DNA of 64,000 bases from Gordius sp. MW1 (Eukaryota > Nematomorpha > Gordioida > Gordea > Gordiidae): positions 1,798,001-1,862,000 of the forward strand of contig OZ038527.1 in NCBI GenBank assembly GCA_964036665.1, read 5' to 3'. Positions 24,638 through 39,300 of the stretch are shown here, in pieces; positions within the stretch are counted from its first letter, which is position 1, and each line of letters starts with the position of its first letter. Below the pieces are notes generated by a model. That model was not told the origin of the DNA. It ran no database searches and was given only the letters and a program-made list of their open reading frames with translations. The translations under genes and the position numbers were made by a program.

Positions 24638-25372
24638 AGAGACCTGCAATGGAATTTTTTAGACCCGAGCCCGACATTTTTTATACAATTTTCCGGAACC
24701 CGAGCCCGAGTCTGACCCACTTTTTTAATAATTAAATTCATAAAATTGTATTGGCAATACCCATTTGCACATTTTATCTAACAAAAAATATTTTGTCTCA
24801 TCTAAAAGGAATTAGTAAAAGATTTTTAAAAATCATTTAGCTAGATTTTGCCTCGGGTCGGGTTGATCCATCAGGCCCGACCCGAGCCTTGGGCCCAATT
24901 AAACTTTAATTTTTGGCTCTAGCCCGGCCCGTGAAATATTGAGAACATTTAAGGGTTATCATAACAAGAGGTGAGATTTGTCTAAAATTTCTTTCCGAAC
25001 TCGACCCGGTTCGATTTTATTACTAAGTTGACTGCCCGGACCCGCCCACACCCTTATAAGTGTCGGCCCCATGCCCGAAACATTAAAGCTGTCCGAAGTG
25101 CGCATCCCGAAATGATAATTTTTGAATTTTAGTTTAAATTCTGTCATGTTTTCCAAAAAATATTTAACTTATAAGAACTACGATCAACAAATATCATATA
25201 ATCAAATAAAAAAGTGACAAACTAATACGCGAAAAAATCTCATTAAGCCTGATATAATGCCCTTTCGGGCCCGCCAGAAAATCTAGTTATAGGACAGTTG
25301 CCCGGCCCTGTCCGTGGGCCGGGCGGAAGTTATTGCACAACTGGCCGGGTCGGGCTTTTATGGTCTCTAATC
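24638..25372. repeat. GC-rich dispersed repeat with TAGAGACC ends
   Basis: The segment starts with TAGAGACC and ends with the inverse GGTCTCTA. It carries many CCCGAGCCCGAC / GGGCCGGGCG blocks in otherwise AT-rich DNA. Related GC-rich blocks occur at about 16130-16200, 32010-32065 and 36660-36900. The 8-bp terminal inversion suggests a DNA transposon, but no clean target duplication was found. Confidence 0.45.
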
Positions 25373-25597
25373 GTTGCATAGGCAAAATTAACCGTTTCGT
25401 TTGTTAATTTATTCCTCAAACATGGCAGCCTACACACCTTACTTAATAATTACCGGAACAAAAAGAATATTAGAGATACAAAAGAAAACACAAACTCGGA
25501 TTTCGTATAAAATTTTGAAAAATATAATACCGATATTTATATTTGGTCAATAATATAAGAAGAGATAATTATAAGGCGCATGAAATAATCATTTTTA

Positions 25598-25920
25598 AAT
25601 TGCTATGCAATTTATGGGCTCGTTTTTGGATGTCCGTCCAGTCGGGCCTTTCGTCCGTCTTGTCCAACTTGTAATTTTTCAATAATTGCCGTGGAAACTT
25701 AAACCGGGTTTTAATGGCTGTGGATTTATGCTACAGTAAAAGACTTTTCTTTTGCTTTCGCAAATAGACTAGCTAATGACCGCTGGTTAGCTTGATTTTT
25801 CGACGAGCCCAATATCCATAATTGTTGTTGTGCCGGATTCATTTTTATTTTTTAATTGCTATGCAATTTATTGGCTCGTTTTTGGTTGTCCGTCCATCCT
25901 GTCCAACTTGTAATTTAAAA
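25598..25920. repeat. Two copies of the AATTGCTATGCAATT hairpin repeat
   Basis: Copies starting near 25600 and 25855 share AATTGCTATGCAATTTAT, then GGCTCGTTTTTGG, GTCCGTCC and CTTGTCCAACTTGTAA-type sequence. AATTGC-TAT-GCAATT is a perfect 6-bp stem. Inverted relatives lie at about 33800-33885 and 52640-52706. The family is not identified. Confidence 0.6.
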
Positions 25921-26159
25921 TCCACACATACATGATATTTCTTATTATATATTTTATTAATATATTTAAAGACTTCAACAAAGATACTCCTAACCTCATC
26001 AAAATTAATAAAGATTCTCATAAACCATGTAATATGGAGATTGGGCTTTTTATTTTTCAAAAACCAGGATCCCCCATACCCAATTCCATCGGTAATTTTT
26101 AAATAAAATACAAACTTAAATTATCATTTTTTTAAAATAAAATTTATTTTAATTTTTTA

Positions 26160-26379
26160 AGGTTTTAACACTAAATTTGAATCGGTAAATACTTTGGAAG
26201 TTGGAGCAGCCCCGTCTGAAAAATCTTATCTCAACTTAAGTAATAATGGATTCACAGCTTTTGTTCAAAGACGTCCAGAAAAGGATTTGGCTAATATGAA
26301 GAATTACCAATTAGTCTACAAAAGTCATTGTTGTGTGAAAAGCTCCATGTTAAATTTATCCGTTAGTTTAATCAAATAA
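26160..26379 (+). other. Possible orphan exon, unrecognised
   Basis: After a possible acceptor (…ttttttaag) a frame stays open for about 72 codons. Its composition is more protein-like than its surroundings (EVGAAPSEKSYLNLSNNG, QRRPEKDLANMKNYQLVYK). I recognise no family, and no partner exon was found on either side. It could be a terminal exon, a TE-derived piece or chance. Confidence 0.25.
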
Positions 26380-26496
26380 TATAAATTTAATCAAAATATA
26401 TTTTTTTATATAAATTGCTAAAGTAATTTTTATATATTTAGGTTGTGGTTAAAGATCCAGCCGTGTTTATTTTTGAAGTCAATTTTCTATCCTAAT

Positions 26497-26933
26497 CATA
26501 GACTTGATAGACTGCTCATCAACTTTAAATATGTGTACCGTTTTTCCGCCATTTTAAAACGTGCACAAATAAGGGAAGAGCCCACAGATTATAGCAATTT
26601 TAATTAATTAAAATGTTTTTAAAACGTAATTAAAAAATTTTGAACTAATTTAACATTGAAAACAGCATTTTAAAATTTAAATCATTTACAAAATTTAAAA
26701 AAAAATACTGTGATGATGTGATGTTAAAACGTCTGCATTTTATAAAATAATCATTTATTAACATTTTAATTTATTAACATTTTAATTTATTACCTATTGA
26801 GGAAGGTGAATTCACTTTTTATGTTAACAATGGGGTACATTGCAGAAAGACATGAAGATAGCTAAATTCAAAATGGTGGTTTTAATTGTACACATTTTAC
26901 CACATATGACATGAGCAGTCTATGTTGTCTATG
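26497..26933. mobile_element. MITE, CATAGACT family, copy a
   Basis: The termini begin CATAGACTTGATAGACTGC and, inverted, CATAGACAACATAGACTGC. The interior is shared with the copy at 32705-33132 in opposite orientation, including 'gaaggtgaattcac' and 'tgtacacattttacca'. It is about 437 bp and non-coding. Confidence 0.75.
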
Positions 26934-29900
26934 ATTCTAATACACATCTTATATTGTTTTATCTTTGTTTATGGAAATAAATAAACTTTATTATTATTTT
27001 ACTAATCTGATTAAAAACAGACAAAAATATTTTTTTTTAATTTTCAAAAATTATATTTATATTTTTAGGGAAACATCAATAAATTATTCGTTTTTTATCA
27101 ATCAAAAAAGCACATGTTCAGAATAGGATAAGTTTTGGCACATATAGCCATCCTAACTAAACTTCGCTAATTTATTGTACAAAACGGCACCTAAACCATA
27201 ACAGTTAAATCCCGGCTGGTATTAAAAAAGTGATAAAAGTCAAGGATTCTAACACTAGATAATTCCAATCAGCCTTGAAAATCAGACATACATTGAAATT
27301 TTTATTATGATTATTTTTTACGATATTTGACAAAAATAATCGATAAATTTTAATTTATTAAATAAATAACGTTCATTTATTGTTTTTTGGGGGGCGAATT
27401 GTAGGGCTTTGTTGGAAATTGTAGGTTTTTTAATCAATTTTTTCAAGAACAAAACTCGCGCTTTCCAAATTTCTGAATATAGATTTAGAGCAATTGATAC
27501 GTTATCTTTTATTGTCGTTAAATAGAATTGGATCTGATTGCTGAACTTATCTTTCGGAACATAATAAATAATTATTAATTTTACTAAATGTTTTAGCAAA
27601 TTTTACCCCAAAAACACTTTCCCTAATTTAAACTAATTTATTCCATATTTAAAGACTAAAAATCCTAAAATAAACTAGTTCTTCAATAGTTATAATTTAT
27701 TCAGACATGAATTAATTAAAATTTTAATTATATTTTAATTGCAAATTAATTAAAAAAAGAAAATTTTCAAAAAAAAGTTGTCCTTTTTAAATATCAAAAA
27801 ACAATATTTTTGGCCTCTTGGAAAAATAAAAACCAATCGATCTAGCGCGTTTCAAGCTCTTTTTTCCAATAATAACGCGACAAACAGTTTTATAAATCTG
27901 ATATATTTCCGATCTCATTCCTCCCATATGTATATATGTAAATCTAAACCTTAATTTCCCCTCTCCAAAAAAATCTAACAATTTTATTGAGTTTTGCTCA
28001 AAAAAGTGCGAAATTATCATGACATTTTCGTGAAAAATCATAATTATTAAAAGCATATATTTTACAACTATTCAATTTGCAGGTAATTTTTTAATATTTT
28101 GATCGTTTTCAAATCCGTACAAATTAATAATGATTATAAAAGTTATTGATAAATTTTACTTTTTACTTGAAAAATGACTGGAGACCAATTATTTATATCA
28201 CCTACTGAAAAAATGAAAAAAAGATAGATTTAGTGTGAAGAAACGGTAAAAAAAGTGGAAACACAAAACTCACCTTAACTTTTATAATACCCAAATTAAA
28301 GGCAATTTTAATTAAATAAATTCAATTTGCCAAAATTATATTGAGAATCGCTTTATTAAATAAATACTACATTTTTGAGATATTAAAAGAATTCGCTAAA
28401 ATTACAGTTTTAGGCATATTTTTAAAGGTTATTGGCTATTTCAATTTATTTTATAACAATGACTTAATAAATTTTACATGACAAAAACAATAAAATATTT
28501 TAATTTTTAAAAAAATTATAAATGAAAATAAAAAATATTGACTTTTATAAAAATTTTAATGTTTTATATAAGAGGAAAATGCAGACATCTGGCCTATTCT
28601 TTTGCTGATTAAAATTAATTTGATTTGCCAAATTTTAAAATGAGAGCGGGGAGGTGGAAATGAAACGTGACAATATCGAATTTTTGAGAAATTTTATTAC
28701 AGGCAAAATTTTTACAATTATTATATATCAAGGCCAAAATTAAAATTTTAATTTTAAAGCTTATTTATGCATAATTAATATACCTAAAATTACTAAGCGA
28801 TTTGTAACTATTATAATAATTTTAATAAGGGGAATAACAAAAAATATCACTTGTTTTTAAAAGTAAACGTATTTTTTTTTGTAAGCTGATAATGAAATAA
28901 GATAGGCTATTTTAAGGTTTTTTGTTTAATTTTAAATCAAAATTTGGTAAATATATTATTTAGAATTAAGGGGTAGAGGCAGATATTCCTTGCCCCCCTC
29001 ATTTAAAAATTATTTGGGCTTACTTTACATTTCACCCAATTGAAGCAATTTGAAAAATTATTTTTATTACAAATATATTAGACTTTCAATAGATAACGCG
29101 CCACATATAAAATAACATTTTTTGAACCCATCTATTTGATATTTTAAATTAATTTATTAAATTAGGAAGTACATATTTTGTGAAGATGAATGAAAAAAAA
29201 ATAAATAAAGTTAAGTTTTAGAAAGTATTCCGAAATTGTTATTGAAATATATAACTACAAATAGCAATGCCGATTTTCTGTCTTATAAAAAAAGATTCGC
29301 ACTTATCATGGGATCGCATAGAAATTTAATTCCCTATTTTTTTAAAAATAATTTTTAAGGCTTGGGGCCAAAGGTTGTGAGGGTGGTTGTCGCAATGGGA
29401 CAGTAAATAATATGTTTTGTTATTATAGTTGTAGAAAAACATAAGCTTGAATTCCAGAAAGTTAAAAAAAAGTTTATACAACATGACAAATTGGTAACAA
29501 AAATTTCTTTAGCCAGGCAAAATGCATTTCTATTTAATTAACTGACCTTGAACTTGATCCAACCAGCGGCTCTATTTGTTGATAGATTTATGTATCAACT
29601 TTACGAAAATTCTTGGACAAGCCTAACGACTTTAGTATAGAAATTACAAAAAAAAATTTTATGTGATTTTCGATATTCCAATATTTTTTTTTACTACGAT
29701 AACGAAAGTTACCCAAACATAAACAACAAAACAAATATTTAGTTAGTTCGCAGTTTTCAAGCATTTAAAACTAAAAAAGCGGCAAAAATACAAGATTTGA
29801 ACCGGTCGAGATTATTAACTTCAACAATATTGCGAATCTCACTCAAAATTCAATCTTAAACAGAGTTATAATCGAAAATTAAATATCATTTTAAGCTTTT

Positions 29901-32134
29901 AACTAGTACGAAACAATTGAAAACCCATTAAACTTGTTTAAAGACTAATTGCATGTCTAAGTGTCTTTGTCCTAAACGGGGGGGGGGGGGGGGGTGGGGG
30001 TAATAAAATAATAACTAATAATTACCTGTAATTCCCCCCCCCCCCCACCCGATACCACTTAATCAATCAACCATATGTTTTAAAAGAAAAATCGATTGCC
30101 AGATAATAGAGATATTTCCGTTAATTTTATATTAAACTCCGCAGTCGCTTTCAAGGACGTTCTGAATCTGATTTATTTTTTCCCTACGAATTTTGTTTTA
30201 GCTCGAAAGTTTTTAGATAAATTTTGACTTTTTTTATGTTTAGAAATGTTTTAGTTATCTTAAGTAAATTTAAATTAAGTTTATCAAATTACATAAGTTT
30301 TGAATTAAATGCATTTTTGGGTACAGGGCTTTAAAAATTTTGTGTGTCTCCTATCGATAAAGTAGTGTCTGTTTTGTCCCGTCTTTTGTGTTGTTATATT
30401 TTTAGTCCCAATTTCCAATCCCATGTTTAAAAACAGCTAAAATTCAATTTTTTATATTTTTAAATTTTGATTTTTATATTAATTAGTAGCCATTTGTAAA
30501 TTTTTATTTCTTATTAATACAATTATGACAAATGTTTTTTAATCGAAAAATTAAGCAAGTTACAACATATTTTATCTCTACGCATAATCTTGTAAAATCT
30601 ATGATTTTTACCGTGCTTAATTGAAATAAAAAAGAGCTTTTGAAATGAATTTCTTTAAAAAATCCCAAAATTTTTAAAATATAGGGTTTAAATAGAATTT
30701 ATGGGTTTTAAGTTTTATATTTTTTCTATTAAATTTATACGAACTCATAGTAAAATCATTTATAGAATTCAATTATAAAAAATATATAAAATAAATTGTA
30801 AAAATTAGAGAATTTCAAAGTATTAAAACCTTAAATTACAGTTGTGCGTGCCCTAATTGCTAAATATTTAATAGCATTATGTGTTATTGTAGAAGCACAA
30901 ATACTATAAAATCTATTAAATTCGTTTTTTTAGGATGTTATTTAAATGCTCAATATTAAATTAAAAAATGCTCATTAGAATGTATACTCAGGGATTTATT
31001 AACGTGCTCAGTTTAAAATTCAAAATGGCGCAAGAAATTAACTTTAAAATGCCCAGCTTTAAATTTTAAAATGCTAAGTATTTTTACAGAAATGTTCAGT
31101 AATTTAAATTCATAATTTTCTATATTGATCTTTTTTGCGCATATTTTTCATAAATAATGTTTTAATTGCTGTACAATTTTTCATAATTTTAATATTTAAC
31201 AAAAAACCCTTTAACTTGATATTTTGAATTTAATGATCATTTAGTGTTTTTGATCAGCATTTAATAATGATCGACTAATTTTCGTTAAAGGTGTATACTT
31301 AGTTCCATAATCGACAGCCATGATAATTGTCCCCATAATAAGTTTACAAATATAGTATTTATATTGAAAAGGATTTTATGCCACCCCCATCAATTTTCAA
31401 TGAAAGTATCAATTTAATTCCATAAAGGACAATTATGAGAATTATCACCAAGTTAAGTTGAAAAATTTAATTTTTATGTTTTATTGAATCTTATGATACC
31501 TTAACGCATTGATTTTTGTTGAATAAATTTATTTAACTCTATAAAAGAAAATTGTGATAATTATAACCAAAACAAGTTGACAAATATAATATTTCCTTAA
31601 AATAATTTATGACACCTTGACTCACGAAATCTTTGAAAATATCTATTTAATTCCAACATGACAATTGTCAATAAACAGACCAAAAGACTTCAGGTCCTAT
31701 TTATAGTCGATTACCTAAGGTCAACTAAACAAAACCCACGTTTTTTACCACACAGGTAACACTTAAAACTTTTAAGATTTACATTGCTGGTTCAAATCTC
31801 GCCTGAATATTTATTTTATTTTAAGATTTAATTTCAATTAATGAGCAAAAATATAACTGAACAAATGAATTAAATACGGAATATTAAATTATTTACTGAG
31901 CATTTGAATATCTACTGAGCAAAAATTGACTTAAATACTGAGCACAATAATTTGTTCTCTATGATGGGGTTTTATTGAGTATGCAAAAATCATAACTAGC
32001 TTTCAAAATGACCTAACGGGCTCAGGCCGGGCCTAGATACGTAAGGCACGCTAAAAGCCCGTTACAAAATCAATTGGATTTTTATTTGTGTTTCATAATA
32101 TAAAAATAAAGGTTTGCTTTTATGATGTTCTAAC
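26934..32134. other. Long gene-poor AT-rich region
   Basis: No gene is supported. Two minus-strand open stretches (27318-27599 and 27787-28056) have AT-biased composition, no motif and no recognised family. A G17-type run and a matching C run facing each other lie at 29979-30053. A partial TTGTAAAAACGG-family MITE end lies at about 31665-31756. A short GC-rich block of the CCCGAGCCCGAC family is at 32010-32065. Confidence 0.45.
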
Positions 32135-32395
32135 TTAAAATTAAATCTGATGTTTATTAAATTAATAAGGATTTAATGGACTCTTCTCCCCTTTATTTAT
32201 AAATAAAATTTATTAAATTAAAATTTTATTGTTTAATTTGCGAGTTGACGTTTAAAAAACGCTAAAATCGCTGTTTTTAGCAACTTTGACAGCAAACCAA
32301 AAACTTGACATATAGGGAAAAAATTAACAATATATTTGTGTTAGCCGTAAAAAATCTACCAGAATCTGCAAACAGTGTGATGGTTGATTTCATAA
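32135..32395. repeat. Dispersed repeat, pair with 53595-53860
   Basis: This is about 260 bp of collinear similarity to 53595-53860. Shared blocks include TCTCCCCTTTATTTATAA, AGCAACTTTGACAGCAAA and CTGCAAACAGT. No terminal inverted repeat is obvious. The two copies sit on opposite sides of the SBK/MTRF1L gene block. Confidence 0.6.
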
Positions 32396-32704
32396 GACCA
32401 TTATTTGTTGACCAGTGTATTAAAAATCATAACTATTAAACATTTATTAATTTTGAAGCGAAATTTTATTAACAACCCCAAAAACATACACATAATATTT
32501 CAAATGCGATTGAGAAATATTAATTCAAATTTATCGGGTGTATGATTTATAACAACCTTCCTATAATCCAAATTCAATTTATATTAATCAGCAATTGACT
32601 GACTAAAATCTATTTGACCTTTTCTTTAAAAATCTATCATATATCTTCATTAATACTATCTATCCATTTTTTATAAATTAAACAAAAAATAACTTGCCTA
32701 ACAC

Positions 32705-33132
32705 CATAGACTACAAAGACTGCTCATGTCACATGTTTCATATGGTAAAATGTGTACAATTAAATCTACCATTTTGAATTTGACAATCTTCCATGCAGTG
32801 GACCCCATTGTTAAAATCTAAAAAGTGAATTCACCTTCCTCATTAGTTAATAAATAAAAAAGAATGTTAATAAATGATAATTTAGTAAAATGCAGATAGC
32901 AATCACATCATCACAGTATTTATATTTTTATTAATTGTGTAAATGATATAAATTTTAAAAAGCCGCTTTAAATGTTTATCTAGTTCATTATTTTTTTTAT
33001 TGCGTTGTGAAAACACTTTAATTAACCAAAATTATTATGATCTTTAGTTCCTTCCCTTATTTGTGCACATTTCAAAATGGCGGAAAGCGGTAAACTTATT
33101 TAAAGTTAATGAGCAGTCCACCTAGTTTATAG
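32705..33132. mobile_element. MITE, CATAGACT family, copy b
   Basis: The left end is CATAGACTACAAAGACTGC. The right end, inverted, is CTATAAACTAGGTGGACTGC. The interior matches copy a (26497-26933) in reverse orientation. Its right edge lies about 260 bp before the kinase start codon, so it may contribute promoter or 5' UTR sequence. Confidence 0.7.
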
Positions 33133-33394
33133 TAATAACAAACAGTTTAGGACTTGAAAATGATATCAAAAAATATGCTTTTTGTTTTATTTATATATTA
33201 TATTTTCTATTATTTGTTTTCGATAACACTGGTGATGCTCAGTCCTCACCTAGTTTTCAAGCGCAATGATCAAACTCCGTCCAGGTGAATCGTTATTCAA
33301 CAAACCCGATAATCTAACAAATCACAAAATCAATCATTCGATTGATATCAATCGATAATCGATCAATTAATAACAACAATTAATTAATCGAACC

Positions 33395-36300
33395 ATGAGT
33401 TTTAAGCAAAAATTTAACGTACACGTGGAGAAGTTGGAGGGTCGGATTGAAGATACATTTGACATTGAATCAACCCTAGGCAACGGAGCCATGGGTCCCA
33501 TTTACCAAGCTAGAGACCTAAGAATTGGTCCGGGCGGGTTGGAAATAGTTTTGAAATGTCGCGAAAAAACAGCTGTTAAGTGGCGCGATTTTCAACGGGA
33601 AGCGCATTACAGTTACTTACTATCCGCACACGATGCAATTTTGAATACCTATAACGTGGCTTACGAAACGCCTACAGAATGGATTCTGGTACAAGAGGTA
33701 GTATTATAAAAATATGTAAATCTTTTAAATACTAAATTTTTGTTTTTTTAAATTAAACATACATTTATAAGCAAAGGTATGAGAATTTTGTAGTTTTCCA
33801 TTACGAACAAGTTGGACAGGACAAGACCGACAGACAGACATTTTTCATCGAAAGTGAGGCCATAAATTGCATAGCAATCATTAATGAATTAGATGCAAAA
33901 ACATAGGAATAAGGATTTTTTGTTCCAATATTTTTGTTGGTGAGTAGTTTTAAAACTTGAGGACACTAAAACACAAGAATTTGTGAATCTTTTGCTTAAT
34001 TAAGGGATCTTGAAGAACAACATTAAAATATAGTGTTACTACCATACCATATTATTTAGTTTTTTTGTAACAACGGCAGTATTAAGCAATTATGCAGACC
34101 AAGGTCATACTTTCAATGCTGATATGGATTTAAACTTGACCTACCTTAATTACTAGAGAAGATATAAGTTTACTAAATCTTTTATTATAGTTATGGGCGA
34201 AGCCAGTGAATTTAGGGGAGGTAGAAATAATGTTTGAGGGAGGGGAAATTATAATTTTTCAAAATATTAACTAAAATTTTATTAAATTTTAAAGTATATT
34301 TAATTTTAATAAAATACAAACCGTGAAGCTGGCGTGGTCACACTAGCTTGTTGATTTAGTTTATCCTGTAAAAGTTCAGAGTTACTAATTTTCTGAGTGT
34401 TAGGCTGAAATGTCATAATAACAAATTAAAAATGGTGAGAAACAAGGATAGACCAACAATTAAGCCATCATCATATGAAAACTTGCATTATAATGCATGT
34501 TGATCTAGTCAGATTTATAATTCAGAAGTCGGTAGTATATAAAGACCATTATAATTTTAAAACTTAAGCTGCTAAGTGCAACTCAAAACCCTTTTTTACC
34601 GTTACTTGTAGGTAGCTCCGTACGGGACACTAGTCAATTGGATTCCTAGACGGAATGGCTTGCCCGAATTCGAAGCCAAAGCCATAGCTGTCAAACAACT
34701 TGGATCGGCCATAGATTTTATGCACACTAAAGACGTCGTACATTGCGACATAAGACCTGAAAATGTGTTAGTATTTTCTCCACCGGGAACGGATCAACAT
34801 CGAGCCCAACTCCGAGTTAAGCTAGCTGGTTTCGATAAAGCTCTTCGACGTGGTTCCTTAATTAAGAAATTGGCTAAAGCCAACCCCTATAGCGCGCCTG
34901 AAATATGTGATAAATTTTACAAAGAAGGATACGTTGTTGAAGCTAGTGGAGATGCTTGGGCCTTCGCCGTTTTAACTTTTTACGCTTGTTCCGGTATTTT
35001 ACCTTGGTCCTTAGCAGCTGAACAAGACCCCGATTTTGGGGAATACGAGCGGTAATTCAAAATATGCCAAATAATAATAAAACGTAATTTGACGTTTGGT
35101 TAAGATTGCTGTGTTTATTAGGTGGGTAAATAGGAAAAGGCTCAACCTACCCCAACGATGGCGCTGGATGACACCCAAGCTTAGCAAATTTTTTCGCAAA
35201 CTCTTCGAGGTGCGCAGGGACAAAAGGTACCCGGTACGAGAAATTAATCGTTACGCCGATGTGAAATGGAAAGTAACAGAGAATAACCTAGAATTAGGGG
35301 GAACGCTCCCAAAATCTGAACACGTTCTGGCAAGGATAGAAACTAATGATCGCGATGAAGATAGCAGTGACGAAGCGGGTGAAAGTCTAAGGACTCATTT
35401 GGAAGCATTGGAGAGGTTTGTAATCATATACTAATAATTCAATAGTAGTCTAGTATTAACTAGTATTGTTAAAACGGCTGGGTTTTGTTTGGCCAAACTT
35501 TGGTTTTAGTCAACTAAGTATAAATAGACCAAAAATCTTTAGTCTATTTATGCGACTAAGACAAACAGACCAACATGTAATTTTATTCATGTGTATCTGA
35601 ACCCATCGCCCTAATTAAAATTACTCCCACTATAGGAAAGGGATTATAAGGGTTTTTTAACACTTCACTTTCTCTCCTTACTTATTTTTCTCTTTCCCTC
35701 CTCCTTTTCTTTCACTCCGGCCCCTGTACATCGCCAAGTGCACAAGAAGGGTGGGACAGGAATGGATGAAATGTGAAGATAGTAAGTGGAGTAGGCTGAT
35801 CAAAAGTGTGTATTAGTTTTCTACCAAATCACCAGATATTTAGACACGTGAGTTTAAAGATACAACAATGGCTTTTCGCTTTTTGAGGCTACACTTTAAA
35901 GCTGTTTTCAGCAGGGCTATAATTTTATTTTTTCGTTTCACCTTTATATGTAATTTTTTCTGCGTTTGTTTTAACTTTAGTCTAAGGTTTTAACCCCCTC
36001 TCCGCATTAAAATTCTTCTTCCTAGGTCTGGGAAAACAGAGTACATTAGAGTTTTTAGTACATATGCGTTTATTAGCATTTCACTTTCTCCCTCCACTTA
36101 CTATTTTCACATCTCAAGAATGAGAAGGGAGAGAAAGAAGAACAAGTGGGGAGAAAAGTGAAATGTAGTAAACCTTTATGTACTCCCTTTTCCTATAGCG
36201 AGAATTTAAATTAGGGACATGAATAAATTTATCTGTAGGTTAATCAATTGTCTATGAGATTACATTAATATTATTTGAAATCAATTTAAAAAAGCCAGTG

Positions 36301-39300
36301 GCGGAAATAAGGGGGGGGGGATGGGTTAAAATATTATAGTTTAGTTACATCGAAGACTTTAAGACACTTATAAAAACCTAACAACATAATATATATCTAA
36401 TTTTTTTGATTTAATTTTTGACATAATGCGTTGTAAAATTTCCAAATATGATTGTGAAAATTGCTATGAAAAAAAAACTTGTTTGAACATTTTCCCGTGA
36501 AATCACCAGACCGCCCCAGGAAGTAGATAACTAAGCGATTATTATAATGTTCCTCATTCTATATTATATTAATACTTTTACCATTTATCATGTTGTCTAA
36601 AATTTTCTGATAGATCACGGTTTAATAAATAAATTGAGGCTAAGACTAGCCAAAACCCTTTAATTGCCCAATTCACTAATGCTGTCCGAACAGCCGGGCT
36701 CAAAATGACGATTTTAAATTCGAGAATTAATTTTGTCAAATTTTTCTAAAATTTTTAAAATAAAAAGGCGACAAAAAATAGTACACTATTTAAAAAATCT
36801 TATTATGATGCCCGCCTAGGCCATGTGAAAATCACAATTTAGAACGGTAGCCTGCCCGATCCTTAGCTGAGTGGGCCCAGAAGCGAGCCCGACTTTTTGG
36901 TTGTTTATATTTATTTTTAATACAAATAAAATGGGGGGAAAACTCGTGAAAATCCTGGCTACGCGCCTGTAATAATATAAACAAATGATTGGTATCTCCG
37001 AAATATAAATAAAACTAATAGAAGAAAAATTGAAAGTTATAATTAAATTAAGTAATTCAAAAAACCTAACTCAAATTATAGGTGTTTAGAAAAGAAGGGT
37101 GTAGACGTGCGGAGTATGGATGAAGAGGATAGACAAGTCAGAGTTAAGCAATGGTTGCGTCAAGTACCTTCTGACGTTAGTTTGCCAGCAATGGCACTTG
37201 ATATAGACGAAGAAGAGAGAAGTAAAGATACTAGCGGGAAGGCGAAGCAATCTATAAGCGGTCGTTTATCTTTTAAAGCAGCCCAAACACAGCCATCGTC
37301 CTACCCTCACAGCTACTCAGGTATATTTTTATTTTGAAAATCACCAGATGTGTTATAGAAATAATTTTTAATCATAGACTTATTCGTCGAAATCAATTTA
37401 TTAGTTTACATTAAATATAGCAGAAACATAGGGTTTTTCGCTTTTAGGAAGGTGTAACGAAGTGGCCGGGGGTATTGTCCTAAACCATACACTAAATCGA
37501 CAGAAAGGCACAGAGAGACTCTTTTATTAAATAAACACGGCTTTTTATAGATAACTGCGAGTAATAATTATAAAGAAGGACATACATAATCAAATAAGAG
37601 ATACCAAGTACGGTGTAAACTAAGGTGTATTCAAATGGCTACGAGTATAATCAAATGTCTGTGACCGCGCTCAAGTATAGTAAAAACGCGTGTATTCAAA
37701 AAGGCTACCTTGAATACTACTCCATTACACTACTCCACCCTTTAAGCGAACCTTGAGGGTATCTGACAGTTGGAACCGATACTCTTTTGTATGGAAGTAT
37801 GTTGTCTTCTGAAATCGCTGCTGGATCTGGTCGTTTGACTACTCTCATATGGTCGGCGTGTTTTACTTGAGTTTTGTCACCCAATTGTACGTCATAGGTC
37901 AGGTAACTATTTTTCGTAAGGACTTGACCTTCTCTCCAACCTGGAGATCTGTCATTTTGTACCCAAACTTTTTGATTTGGAGCAAAATCACGGTATTCCA
38001 GGCCCCGGTTCCTGTAATACTTTTGTTTCCAAACGGAATCACTGATTTTCTCCTTCCGTGTCCATTTTAATTGGTCAAGAGTTGTTCGAAGTCTTCTATT
38101 GAACATACCTTCCCCCGGACTAATACCAGTGGTAGTATTTACCGTCGTTCGCATATTAAATAAAACTTGTAATAAATTTTCACGATCGTTTAGGCCTTGT
38201 CTCCTTCCCGCAAATAATTTGTTCTTTATGGTCCTTATATATCTTTCTGCTAGGCCGTTCGTTCTAGGGTGGTACGGTGCGCCCCGAAAATGTCGAATTC
38301 CATTTCTTTTGCAGAAAGTTGTAAATTCATCTGATGTGAATTGAGGACCATTGTCACTTACTATATAACGGGGAAGCCCAAATCTGCAAAATAAAACTCG
38401 TAGATTATAAATAATGTTAGATGTGTTGATTTGTTTTATAACCATAACTTCAGGCCATTTAGTGAGGGCATCAATGCAAACCAGCCAATAATTATTTGAT
38501 ATTGGCCCCGCCAAATTAATGTGAATCCTTTCCCATGGTTTGTTGGGAATATTCCAGCTGGACATTGGTACTTCTTTCGTTAAAGGCCTACCTTCTTGGC
38601 AATTATTGCAACCATTTACAAATTGTTCTATATCCTTGTCCATGTTGGTCCAAAATACATAGTATCTCCCTGAAGATTTCATCGCTCCAATCCCAGGGCG
38701 CCCATTATGTAGTATATTTAAAACCTGTGACTTTAAACCAGAAGGAATAATAATTCTATTATTGAAATATAGTAGGTTATCTTCAAATGATATAAAATTC
38801 TTTAAATCAGAATATTTTTTAACTTTATCGTTAGAACTATCTCCTTGCCAATTATTTTGAAATAATTTAATAACTTCTTTTAAAATATCGTCTTTTAAAG
38901 TTTCGTTAATCAAAGTTTTTCTATTAATTGTTAAGTCATCAATTAGATTTAATTTAATTATTTTATCTTCAAGTTCCTCTTCTGGATCATAATAATTTAA
39001 AACTGGAATTAACCTTGATAAAGCGTCGGCACATTTATTTGATGATCCCGGCATATATTTAATATCAAAATTATAGTGCATAAGTTTTGTAGCCCATCTG
39101 ACTAAGCGATTATTTGTTACTTTACTCAAATCCCTATTAGGACCAAAAATTCTTTCAAAGGGGCGGAGGTCTGTAATTAATGTAAATTTCCTACCGTAAA
39201 TGTATTCGTGAAATTTTTGTATAGCAAACATGATTGCGGCAGCTTCTCGGTCAATAACCGAATAATTACGCTCAGCTGGACTAAGTGTCCTAGATGCGAA

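Noticed and set aside
27318-28056. Two minus-strand open stretches of 89-93 codons.
   Set aside because: AT-driven composition, no motif, no splice partners, and no recognised family in a gene-poor region.
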